A stretch of DNA of 6,131 nt, taken from Methanobacteriota archaeon (lineage in GTDB: Archaea; Thermoplasmatota; Thermoplasmata; RBG-16-68-12). The DNA lies in NCBI GenBank assembly GCA_005879015.1, contig VBMC01000060.1, positions 1-6,131 on the forward strand, read 5' to 3'. Below are positions 1 to 5,928 of the stretch, piece by piece (position 1 is the first letter of the stretch; every line of letters starts with the position of its first letter). A model generated the notes under the pieces. That model did not search any database and had not been told where the DNA came from. It saw only the letters and a list, made by a program, of their open reading frames with translations. The position numbers were made by a program, and so were the translations under genes.

Positions 1-202
1 TAATCGCAGTAGGCGGACAGGGGACACCGAGAGGAGCGGAGTGACACGGGGATGCAGGCAGAGGCGGCCAGATCCAGGATTGCACAGTAGCCGCTTGTGC
101 CTGACCGAACCCCTCGTGACCTTTCAACCCCCGCCCCTGGACACTTTCGTTAGGTTCTTAGACGATTCCCCTTGGTGGGACAACACCGGCCTACGGAAGA
201 CT
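1..202. other. Upstream intergenic stretch without a recognisable gene
   Basis: No convincing gene is visible on either strand before the thermosome promoter. The plus-strand frame open from position 2 to 223 translates to an Arg/Pro-rich sequence with no family resemblance. It lacks the G/C third-position bias of the real genes and would run through the thermosome TATA box. Another frame ends in TGA at 42-44 and could be the last codons of a gene lying to the left, but too little is visible to claim it. Short complementary segments exist, for example AGGCGGC near 63-69 with GCCGCTT near 91-97, and GCAC/GTGC. I cannot match them to RNase P RNA, SRP RNA, tRNA or a C/D box RNA. Confidence 0.5.
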
Positions 203-224
203 CATATAGAAGCCCTCGTATAGA
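203..224 (+). promoter_or_regulatory. Thermosome promoter: TATA element(s)
   Basis: An archaeal TATA-like element, CATATAGA, lies at 203-210, preceded by a purine-rich stretch (CGGAAGA, 194-200) where the BRE would be. About 25 bp downstream of its centre is position 230 or so, only about 10 nt before the ATG at 240. The transcript would thus be leaderless or nearly so, consistent with the absence of a Shine-Dalgarno sequence before this gene. A second similar element, GTATAGA (218-224), repeats the ATAGA core 14 bp downstream, but it would place the start inside the coding region and is probably not the main TATA box. Confidence 0.55.
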
Positions 225-239
225 CCCGCGGGAATTCTC

Positions 240-1790
240 ATGATGGGCGGTCAGCCAATTATTATCTTGAAGGAAGGGACAGAGCGCGAGAAGGGGAAAG
301 GCGCGGTGTACAACAACATCGCCGCGGCGCGCGCGGTCGCGGACGCGGTCAAGTCGACCCTGGGACCGAAGGGCATGGACAAGATGCTCGTCGACTCCCT
401 CGGTGACGTGACGATCACGAACGACGGGGTCACGATCCTCAAGGAGATCGAGATCGAGCACCCGACCGCGAAGATGCTCGTCGAAGTCGCGAAGACGCAG
501 GACGACGAAGTCGGCGACGGCACCACGAGCGCGGTCGTCCTCGCGGGGGAACTCCTCAAAGCGGCGGAGTCCCTGATCGAGCAGGAGGTCCACCCGACGA
601 TCATCGTGAACGGATATCGCATGGCGGCCGCCGAAGCGGTCCGGCGTCTCCGGCAACTCGCCTTCGACGTGAAGCGGACCGACAAGGCCACGCTCGGGTC
701 CATCGCCCGAACGGCGATGTCAGGGCGGAGCGTCGGAACGAACGCCGACTTCCTCGCGGACATCGCGGTGGAAGCGGTCCAGTCCATCGTCGAGGAGGTC
801 GCGGGAGAGCTCCGCGCGGACGTCGACAACATCCTGGTCCAGAAGAAGCACGGGGGAAACCTGAAGGACACGACCCTGATCGACGGAGTCGTGCTCGACA
901 AGGAGCGGGTGCACCCGCGCATGCCGAAGTTCATTCGGGACGCGAAGATCGCCCTCATCAACCGCGCTCTCGAGGTGAAGAAGACGGAGGTCAATGAGGA
1001 GATCCGGATCCGCGACCCCGCGAAGCTACAGATGTTCCTCGATGAGGAGGAAAAGACACTCCGCGCGATGGTCGAGAAGATCAAGGCATCAGGCGCGAAC
1101 GTCGTCCTCGCCCAGAAGGGCATCGACGATGTGGCCCAGCACTACCTGGCGAAGGAGGGCATCTATGCCGTCCGGCGGGTGAAGGAGAGCGACATGAAGA
1201 AGCTCGCCAAGGCCACGGGCGCGCGCAGCGTCACGAACCTGGACGACCTGACCGCGAAGGAACTCGGCCGAGCCGACCTCGTCGAGGAACGGAAGGTCGG
1301 GACGGACGACATGACCTTTGACGGCAAGGCGATCGCCGGCGGCGGATCCGCGGAGATCGAACTGTCCATCGCCCTGAAGGATTATGCGGCCACGGTCGGC
1401 GGGCGGGAACAGCTCGCGATCGAGGCCTTCGCAGGCGCCCTCGACGTGATTCCCCGGACCCTCGGGGAGAACGCCGGGCTCGACCCGATCGACGTCCTGA
1501 TCAAGCTCCGGGCGGACCACCAGAAGAAGGGCGGCAAGTCGATGGGCGTGAACGTGCAGACGGGCGAACCCCTCGACATGATCAAGGCGAACGTGATCGA
1601 GCCGCTCCGCGTGAAGATTCAGGAGATCGATTCCGCGGCCGAGGTGGCAGGCATGATCCTCCGGATCGACGACGTGATCGCCTCCAAGAAGTCGCCTCCC
1701 CCGCCGCCCGGTGGCGGCGAACACGGGCACGGCGGCGGCATGGGTGGTATGGGCGGGATGGGCGGAATGCCGCCCGGCATGGGGATGTAA
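240..1790 (+). CDS. ths: Thermosome (group II chaperonin) subunit with an internal ~41-residue deletion
   Basis: ATP-driven cytosolic folding chaperonin that normally builds a double ring of eight- or nine-subunit rings with a built-in lid. Visible family motifs are [10 protein letters not shown] (residues 41-50), NDG (61-63), GDGTT (92-96, nucleotide/Mg site), the apical region with VHPRMP and [11 protein letters not shown] (294-304), GGG at 367-369, and the C-terminal equatorial segment ending [11 protein letters not shown]. The tail is a Pro run followed by a Gly/Met-rich GGM sequence, as in other thermosomes. Length is 516 residues against about 545 in the family. The shortfall is internal: MTF (358-360) runs directly into DGKAIAGGG (361-369). 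The usual C-NPKAV---LIRGGT--- block and following helix are absent, including the catalytic Asp equivalent to GroEL D398. The N-terminal Asp (D62, equivalent to GroEL D52) is kept. The start is ATG 240; a second ATG follows at 243. The gene converges with the membrane-protein gene, 7 bp between stops. Family assignment is certain; activity of this version is doubtful. Confidence 0.96.
   Translation: MMGGQPIIILKEGTEREKGKGAVYNNIAAARAVADAVKSTLGPKGMDKMLVDSLGDVTITNDGVTILKEIEIEHPTAKMLVEVAKTQDDEVGDGTTSAVVLAGELLKAAESLIEQEVHPTIIVNGYRMAAAEAVRRLRQLAFDVKRTDKATLGSIARTAMSGRSVGTNADFLADIAVEAVQSIVEEVAGELRADVDNILVQKKHGGNLKDTTLIDGVVLDKERVHPRMPKFIRDAKIALINRALEVKKTEVNEEIRIRDPAKLQMFLDEEEKTLRAMVEKIKASGANVVLAQKGIDDVAQHYLAKEGIYAVRRVKESDMKKLAKATGARSVTNLDDLTAKELGRADLVEERKVGTDDMTFDGKAIAGGGSAEIELSIALKDYAATVGGREQLAIEAFAGALDVIPRTLGENAGLDPIDVLIKLRADHQKKGGKSMGVNVQTGEPLDMIKANVIEPLRVKIQEIDSAAEVAGMILRIDDVIASKKSPPPPPGGGEHGHGGGMGGMGGMGGMPPGMGM
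1740..1766 (+). repeat. GGM-type 9-nt tandem repeat in the thermosome tail
   Basis: Three consecutive degenerate 9-nt units encode (Met-Gly-Gly)x3 at residues 501-509, preceded by a five-proline run and an EHGHGGG segment. Gly/Met-rich flexible tails that project into the chaperonin cavity are typical of group I and II chaperonins. The repeat is therefore a protein-level feature of the family rather than a mobile or regulatory repeat. Units differ only at wobble positions. Confidence 0.7.
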
Positions 1791-1797
1791 AGTCCCC

Positions 1798-2334
1798 TCA
1801 TTCCTCCCGCGACGTCACCGCGGAAAGGCGCTCGGCGATCTTCACGCGAAGGGCCTGGGCCTCTTCCAGCCGCCGGTTCGGAAGGGACTCGATGATCTCA
1901 GTCCACTCGCCCGAATCGGAGGTCGTCGCGGCGTGCCGCGTCACCTCGAGCCGGAAGCGCGCCGGGATCTCCTCGGCAATCACGATGCGCGGTGGCGAAC
2001 GGGCCCGGGATCGCGGTCGCTCCACCCGCGCCGTACGCCCCGATGCTTCGATCACCGCTCGCACGGCGTGCTCCGCCTCGTCGATGGAACGACGTGAGTA
2101 GACGCTGAAACTGACCGCCCCGCGCTGGACGAGCCGGGGCACGAAGACGAGGACGGAGAAGACAAGGAGGAAGATGGCGAGCGCGAGCAAGGCACCGGCG
2201 GCGAGGCCGCCGTCCGGCCCGAACGCGACCACGACCAGAAGTCCGATTCCGATCAGGACGATGCCGAATCCCAAGAAGACCGAGGCGATTCGGGCGTTGT
2301 TGGCGTACGCCCATTCCGTGGCCGACGGTTCCAC
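1798..2334 (-). CDS. Two-helix membrane protein of unknown function
   Basis: I do not recognise the family. The 178-residue product has a short polar N-terminus, two hydrophobic helices at about residues 16-38 and 43-66 joined by a tight FGPDGG turn, then an Arg-rich linker (about 100-116, many Arg and Ser/Pro). A soluble C-terminal domain follows, with a strand-like segment (RIVIAEEIPARFRLEVTR) and a helix ending in SLPNRRLEEAQALRVKIAERLS. Both termini are probably cytoplasmic, with the hairpin spanning the membrane; this is inference from hydrophobicity and positive charges after helix 2. The start is GTG at 2334, immediately after the TAG of the upstream OB-fold gene (2337-2335). A GGAGG at 2347-2343 with 8-nt spacing supports this start and implies translational coupling. 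The gene is last in its operon and converges on the thermosome gene. Confidence 0.8.
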   Translation of the reverse strand: MEPSATEWAYANNARIASVFLGFGIVLIGIGLLVVVAFGPDGGLAAGALLALAIFLLVFSVLVFVPRLVQRGAVSFSVYSRRSIDEAEHAVRAVIEASGRTARVERPRSRARSPPRIVIAEEIPARFRLEVTRHAATTSDSGEWTEIIESLPNRRLEEAQALRVKIAERLSAVTSREE

Positions 2335-2763
2335 CTAGACGCCCTCCACGACGAGCGTCCCGAATTTGCCTCGGCCCACATCGAGCCCGAAGTTCGTCCT
2401 CTTCACGTAGCAATCGAGGGCTCGGACGGTCGACCCGACGACCACCTTTCCCCGCTCGATCAGGCCGACGTCCTCGTCCCAGAGGACGAAGCGGCAGAAG
2501 CCGCTGTCATCCCGCAGCTCGAGGTTCACGACCCGACCGGGGGTCCCGTCCTGGCGCGTGAAGGACCGGACCGGCGTGATGCCCGTGACCGACGCCCGAA
2601 GGTTCGCCTCCATGCCTTCCTCGAGGTCCGCGATCCGCGCGAACGATGCCACGCTCCGTCCGTGGCGCTCGACGACGATCATGGCCGCGGCATCGCGATC
2701 GAGGAGGGCGCCCCACTCTTGGATCACGGCCTCGACCTCCCGCTCGAACGCGTCCGCCTCCAT
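2335..2763 (-). CDS. RPA-like single OB-fold nucleic-acid-binding protein
   Basis: Probable single-stranded DNA (or RNA) binding protein of the archaeal RPA/OB-fold superfamily, 142 residues. An N-terminal helical segment (about 1-45) precedes one OB-fold (about 50-140). The OB-fold shows the typical order: a first strand ASVTGITPVRSF, then a DGTPGRVVNLELRDDSG block (residues 72-88), FVLWDED (92-98), and a GKVVVGSTVRALDCYVK strand region (105-121). No second OB-fold and no zinc-finger cysteines follow, so it is shorter than a full RPA large subunit and may work as a partner or as a specialised SSB. The ATG at 2763 is chosen because GGTGA (2776-2772) lies 8 nt before it. An upstream extension to 2844 lacks family similarity and crosses the presumed promoter. 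It is the first gene of a two-gene operon with the membrane protein, to which it is joined with zero spacing. Confidence 0.85.
   Translation of the reverse strand: MEADAFEREVEAVIQEWGALLDRDAAAMIVVERHGRSVASFARIADLEEGMEANLRASVTGITPVRSFTRQDGTPGRVVNLELRDDSGFCRFVLWDEDVGLIERGKVVVGSTVRALDCYVKRTNFGLDVGRGKFGTLVVEGV
2343..2347 (-). promoter_or_regulatory. Shine-Dalgarno site fixing the GTG start of the membrane protein
   Basis: GGAGG on the minus strand, 8 nt before the GTG at 2334, sits inside the last codons of the OB-fold gene. It explains how a GTG abutting the upstream stop codon can be used. Confidence 0.6.
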
Positions 2764-2771
2764 GATATCCT

Positions 2772-2776
2772 TCACC
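2772..2776 (-). promoter_or_regulatory. Shine-Dalgarno site fixing the OB-fold start
   Basis: On the minus strand GGTGA lies 8 nt upstream of the ATG at 2763 and matches the archaeal anti-Shine-Dalgarno. It supports ATG 2763 over the longer open frame that begins at 2844. Confidence 0.6.
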
Positions 2777-2820
2777 TTTTCATAGAAGGGCGAGCGCACG
2801 GCCGCCGAACGCGGGAGCGC

Positions 2821-2846
2821 ACAAAAGGTTTGTCCCGCGCACAACC
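2821..2846. promoter_or_regulatory. Candidate divergent promoter/operator: overlapping AT-rich inverted repeats
   Basis: This sits in the 136-bp region between divergent genes. ACAAA-AGG-TTTGT (2821-2833) is a perfect inverted repeat with a 3-bp centre. It overlaps a second imperfect one, GGTTTGT (2827-2833) facing ACAACC (2841-2846) across CCCGCGC. It is among the few AT-rich spots in the region. Read on the minus strand (AAACCTTTTG) it could act as a TATA-like element giving a leader of about 40 nt for the OB-fold gene. The symmetry could equally be a repressor site. No better TATA box was seen for either divergent gene. Function is inference. Confidence 0.35.
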
Positions 2847-2899
2847 GACGGGTTCCTGTTCCTAGGGTTCAAGGGAGCCCCCGACCCTCCTTGCTCCGT

Positions 2900-3193
2900 A
2901 TGTCCGAAGCGGATATCTCCGCTCCCGCGGCGACCTTCCTGTCCGGCCTCGGGAAGACCCTCGGATACAACGTCGAGGCGGACGGGAAGCATTTGGACGT
3001 CGCCTTCGAGCCTTGGTCCCTGGAGCACGAGGATCCCTTCGAAGTTCCCTGCCTCCGCCTCCATTTCCGCCAGGAAGGCGAGCGCATCATCCTCGAGCGG
3101 TTCAGCATCAGCGACGACGGCGAGGAACGGGTCGTCGACCTAGACGCCGCGAAGGATGCCCTCCAGGCGTGGATGGACTGGATGGGCGATTAG
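2900..3193 (+). CDS. Small acidic protein, unrecognised
   Basis: A 97-residue soluble protein that I cannot assign to a family. It has 22 Asp/Glu against 8 Lys/Arg, no signal peptide and no membrane segment. It looks like a compact alpha/beta domain: an N-terminal helix (ATFLSGLGKTLGY), strands around HLDVAFEPW and LRLHFRQEGERIILERFSI, and a C-terminal helix rich in Trp/Met (DAAKDALQAWMDWMG). G/C-rich third positions match its neighbours, which supports real coding. The ATG at 2900 is chosen. TTG at 2891 would add three residues, with GGGAG (2873-2877) 13 nt before it, so the start is not certain. No clear TATA box or Shine-Dalgarno site precedes the ATG. It is transcribed divergently from the OB-fold gene and convergently with aCPSF1, 35 bp between stops. 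Confidence 0.75.
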   Translation: MSEADISAPAATFLSGLGKTLGYNVEADGKHLDVAFEPWSLEHEDPFEVPCLRLHFRQEGERIILERFSISDDGEERVVDLDAAKDALQAWMDWMGD

Positions 3194-3195
3194 GG

Positions 3196-3212
3196 CCCGC
3201 CTCTCCGGCAGG
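3196..3212 (-). other. Hairpin between the convergent stop codons
   Basis: On the minus strand CCTGCC-GGAGA-GGCGGG can form a 6-bp stem (one G-U pair) with a 5-nt loop, just beyond the aCPSF1 stop codon. On the plus strand the same stem has a C-A mismatch, so it is better formed in the aCPSF1 transcript. No T-tract follows on either strand, so it is not a classical terminator. It may only stabilise the 3' end or be a chance GC-rich pairing. Confidence 0.3.
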
Positions 3213-3228
3213 TTGATTCCGACTCGGC

Positions 3229-5136
3229 CTATTTCAGGCGGATCGTCTCGAGATTCATCGGCGCACGCGTCTCGAGGCCGAATTTCTTGTACAGGCCGGA
3301 GGCGAGGTCGGAGCACTTGTACTCCTCGCCGTGGTTCACGATCACCCGCTCCGGCCGGGGCTCCATGGTCCCGACGTAGTTCAACAACTGAAGCCGGTCC
3401 GAGTGGCCGGAGAATCCGTCGATCGTCTCGATGTCCAACTTGATCGGCAACGTGAGGGGCTGCCCGCGATCCGTGAGCGTGATCTCCCGGGCCTCCCGCT
3501 GGATCCGTCGGCCGAGGGAGCCTTCCGACTGGAACCCAACGAAGAGGAGGGCGTGGAGCGGGTTGTCCGCCCAGCCCTTGAAGTACTCCAGGACAGGACC
3601 GCCGGACATCATGCCCGAGGTCGCGAGGACGATGCACGGCTCCACGTCGTCGACGATGTTCGCGCGCATGTCCGAGGTCTCGACCCGTTTGAACATGGGG
3701 CTGAGGAACGGGTTCTCCCCGGTCTGGAAGATCTGTGTCCGGAGTTGGCTGTTCAGGTACTCCGGATACGCGGTGTGGATCGCGGTCGCTTCCCAGATCA
3801 TGCCGTCCAGGTAGATCGGGACCTCGGGAATCTGGCGGTTCCGCATCGCGTCCTCGAGGACGAGCATGACCTCCTGGGAACGGCCGACGGCGAACACGGG
3901 GACCAGGACTTTCCCGCCTCGAGTCAGGACGCGTCGGAGGACTTCCTTCAGCTGCTGGGCGGCCTCGTGGCGGGACGGTTGCACGTCGTGATAGCCACCG
4001 TAGGTCGACTCGAGGACGAGGGTCTCCAGGCGCGGGAACTTGTTCACCGCCGGGTTGAAGAGCCAGGTCTTCTCGAACTTGATGTCCCCCGACATCGCGA
4101 CGTTGTAAAGGCCGTCGCCGATGTGGAAGTGGGCGACCGCGGAGCCGAGGATGTGGCCCGCGTTCTGGAACGTGAGGCGCACGTCGGGCGCGATGTCCGT
4201 CGTCTCCCCGTACTTCAGCGGGATCGTGTTCGCCACGGCCTTCCGGATGTTGCTCGAGTCGTACGCGGACTTGCGGGCCTCGCCCATCGCGACCTTGATG
4301 AAGTCGAGCTGCAGGAGGGACATGAGATCCCGGGTCGGAGGCGTGGTGTAGATCGGCCCTTCGTATCCGTACTTGTACAGGGCGGGGACGAGCCCGGAAT
4401 GGTCCAGGTGGGCGTGGGTGATGACGACCGCATCGAGCGAACTGAGAGGCAGGACCTCGGGCGCGTTCAGGTACGGCGATCCGTTATCCTCCGAGATCAG
4501 GACGCCGCAGTCGATCAGGACCTTCGATTCCCGGGTGCTCAGGAGGGCCGCGGAGCGGCCGACCTGTCGGAATCCGCCGAGGGCCGTGATCCGCACGTAG
4601 TTCTCGCCTTGCGGGACCTCCCGCGCGAGTCGTCGGCCGACCTGCTTCAGGAATGCCTGGCGTTCGTCATTGATCGTCCGAAGGTACTGGCGGATCTCCT
4701 CGACGGTCTTCGCCGGGATGGGCGGGGTCCTCACGACCTTCGGGGCCCACCCGATCTTCTTCTTGATCTCGTTTAGGACGGACCCGTGACGGCCGATCAC
4801 CATCCCGGGAGACAGGGCCTCGATCGTGACCTCGCCGGTCTCGGTCTCGAAGTAGATTCCGGTGATCTGCGCCTCCGCGGGGATCACCTCGCGGATCACC
4901 TTCTCCGCGTCCTCCTGGGAGGCGAGCAGCGAAGGATCGGGCCGGACGACGATGCGGCGCCGCAGCTGCTGGGCGATCTGTCGCACGAGGTCGTTCGACT
5001 CCGCGAAGACCTCCATGTTCTTCGTGTAGATCACGATCGTGGGGCCTTCGAAGTCGACCTGCGTGATTTCCACGTGGTCAGGGACCACTTTCTTCACGAC
5101 GCTTCGCGCGTCGTTCAGAATGTCCTCGATGGTCAT
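3229..5136 (-). CDS. aCPSF1 / FttA, KH-domain beta-CASP ribonuclease and transcription terminator
   Basis: Archaeal homologue of the eukaryotic 3'-end nuclease CPSF73. It cleaves RNA at U-rich 3' ends and acts as the general transcription termination factor in archaea studied so far, usually as a homodimer. All 635 residues of the family architecture are present. The two N-terminal KH-like domains span about 1-140, the second with the nucleic-acid loop IGRHG (114-118). The metallo-beta-lactamase core shows HAHLDH (241-246), H328 in AGHILGS and D351 in MSGD. The beta-CASP part carries motif A (E376 in ESTYG), motif B (H578 in SGHSD) and motif C (H602 in NHGE). Every zinc ligand and catalytic position I can check is intact. 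The start is ATG 5136, preceded by GTGAT 5 nt upstream. It lies 33 bp after the psmB stop on the same strand, so it is probably cotranscribed. The psmB-aCPSF1 order is conserved in other archaea (MJ1237/MJ1236). Confidence 0.97.
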   Translation of the reverse strand: MTIEDILNDARSVVKKVVPDHVEITQVDFEGPTIVIYTKNMEVFAESNDLVRQIAQQLRRRIVVRPDPSLLASQEDAEKVIREVIPAEAQITGIYFETETGEVTIEALSPGMVIGRHGSVLNEIKKKIGWAPKVVRTPPIPAKTVEEIRQYLRTINDERQAFLKQVGRRLAREVPQGENYVRITALGGFRQVGRSAALLSTRESKVLIDCGVLISEDNGSPYLNAPEVLPLSSLDAVVITHAHLDHSGLVPALYKYGYEGPIYTTPPTRDLMSLLQLDFIKVAMGEARKSAYDSSNIRKAVANTIPLKYGETTDIAPDVRLTFQNAGHILGSAVAHFHIGDGLYNVAMSGDIKFEKTWLFNPAVNKFPRLETLVLESTYGGYHDVQPSRHEAAQQLKEVLRRVLTRGGKVLVPVFAVGRSQEVMLVLEDAMRNRQIPEVPIYLDGMIWEATAIHTAYPEYLNSQLRTQIFQTGENPFLSPMFKRVETSDMRANIVDDVEPCIVLATSGMMSGGPVLEYFKGWADNPLHALLFVGFQSEGSLGRRIQREAREITLTDRGQPLTLPIKLDIETIDGFSGHSDRLQLLNYVGTMEPRPERVIVNHGEEYKCSDLASGLYKKFGLETRAPMNLETIRLK

Positions 5137-5169
5137 CGGACATCACTTTGGCCCGAAGTCGCGTGGGAC

Positions 5170-5811
5170 TCAGGCCAGTTTCATACTCGCTTTGCGCTTC
5201 TCGACTTCTTTGTCGTCGAACATCTTGAAGCCGTCTTTCGAAATGAGGGCCACGTCGATCCCTTCGCCCGAGACCGCGTCGCGTTTCATGGCGGCGGTCA
5301 CCGCGCGGATCGCGAGGTTCGCCCCCTCTTCGAGCGTCATGTCGTCCTTCCAGTGGTCTTCTAGGACCCCGTATACGTAGGGACTTCCGGAACCGCTGGA
5401 CACGAACTTGTCAGGCAGGGATCCACCCGCTGCGTCGAGGGAGTAGACGTGGCCTCCCGCGCGGTCCCAGCCGCCGATCACGAGCTGGACCCAATAGGGA
5501 TAGAACCGGCTTCCACTCAGGATGTTCGCAGTCAGGGTCGCACAGGCCTCGACGGGCATCGAGATGCCGCGCTTCAGCTTGTAGAGCTCGACCTCCGCGG
5601 TGATGTAGCGGGCGAGGACCTGCAAATCTCCGACCAGGCCGGCCGTCGTCAGGCCCAGATTGTCGTCGAGTCGGTAGACTTTCTTCGTTCGCTTGTGGGC
5701 GATCAAGGTCCCGGCGGTCGCTCGGCGATCCGCCGCGAGCACCACGCCGTCCTTGCAAACGAGACCCAGCGTCGTCGTGCCGGTCTCGACTTCCCTGGAA
5801 ACCGCTGCCAT
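5170..5811 (-). CDS. psmB: 20S proteasome beta subunit precursor
   Basis: Catalytic beta subunit of the archaeal 20S proteasome, a threonine protease of the Ntn-hydrolase fold that degrades unfolded proteins delivered by PAN or Cdc48-type ATPases. From ATG 5811 the precursor is 213 residues. An 11-residue propeptide ends in VETG, and self-cleavage before TTTLGL exposes T12 as the nucleophile (mature Thr1). The mature chain is then about 202 residues, the normal size. D28 (in AADRRAT, mature Asp17) and K44 (in HKRTKK, mature Lys33) are in place. The supporting triad matches S141 in SGSGSPYVYG, D178 and S181 in RDAVSGEGID. ATG 5811 is preferred over TTG 5829 because GGGAGTG (5823-5817) lies 5 nt upstream of it. 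It has its own TATA box and leads the unit with aCPSF1. No alpha subunit is in the window. Confidence 0.97.
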   Translation of the reverse strand: MAAVSREVETGTTTLGLVCKDGVVLAADRRATAGTLIAHKRTKKVYRLDDNLGLTTAGLVGDLQVLARYITAEVELYKLKRGISMPVEACATLTANILSGSRFYPYWVQLVIGGWDRAGGHVYSLDAAGGSLPDKFVSSGSGSPYVYGVLEDHWKDDMTLEEGANLAIRAVTAAMKRDAVSGEGIDVALISKDGFKMFDDKEVEKRKASMKLA

Positions 5812-5816
5812 TCGTA

Positions 5817-5823
5817 CACTCCC
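5817..5823 (-). promoter_or_regulatory. Shine-Dalgarno site fixing the psmB start
   Basis: GGGAGTG on the minus strand, ending 5 nt before the ATG at 5811. It would lie inside the coding region if the upstream TTG (5829) were the start, so it decides for the ATG and the 11-residue propeptide. Confidence 0.6.
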
Positions 5824-5868
5824 GTTCAAAAGGTTGTCAAAAACGACAGCCGAAGCATACGGCCGGCA

Positions 5869-5877
5869 CTATTTAAG
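5869..5877 (-). promoter_or_regulatory. psmB-aCPSF1 promoter, TATA box
   Basis: On the minus strand CTTAAATAG is a good match to the archaeal TATA consensus and is preceded by an AT/purine-rich BRE-like stretch (GATAATT). Transcription would begin about 25 bp downstream, near 5848, giving a leader of about 35 nt that contains the Shine-Dalgarno site. A second AT-rich palindrome, ATTAAT (5896-5901), lies upstream and is a weaker alternative. The box stands in the 117-bp gap after the winged-helix gene, so psmB need not depend on read-through from it. Confidence 0.7.
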
Positions 5878-5928
5878 AATTATCCCCTCCGTCGCATTAA
5901 TACGAGGAGAGAGGCCGCAGCGGAGGAG

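Noticed and set aside
110..180. tRNA-like GGTTC motifs in the upstream region on both strands
   Set aside because: No matching acceptor, D-arm or anticodon stem could be built around them.
41..223. A 60-codon open frame before the thermosome
   Set aside because: No family resemblance, no Shine-Dalgarno site, composition unlike the neighbours, and it runs through the thermosome TATA box.
251..1123. A 290-codon open frame on the minus strand opposite the thermosome
   Set aside because: Ser/Arg-rich shadow of the thermosome coding strand without recognisable domains; the plus-strand protein is unambiguous. The minus-strand frames at 150-656 and 1089-1730 are shadows for the same reason.
2764..2844. 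N-terminal extension of the OB-fold protein (27 residues)
   Set aside because: Extension has no family similarity, removes the promoter region, and the ATG at 2763 has a well-placed GGTGA.
3331..4776. A 481-codon open frame on the plus strand opposite aCPSF1
   Set aside because: It is antisense to a perfectly conserved gene and its translation is a low-complexity Arg/Asp/Val/Leu mixture with no family motif. Such frames arise from G/C-rich third positions.
5812..5829. TTG start for psmB giving a 17-residue propeptide
   Set aside because: The GGGAGTG at 5823-5817 serves the ATG at 5811, and an 11-residue propeptide is closer to those of known archaeal beta subunits.
5832..5851. Possible hairpin with an A/T run in the psmB leader (GTTGTC-AAAAAC-GACAGC)
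   Set aside because: On the strand that is transcribed into psmB mRNA the stem has a C-A mismatch and only four good pairs, so neither a terminator nor a riboswitch can be supported.
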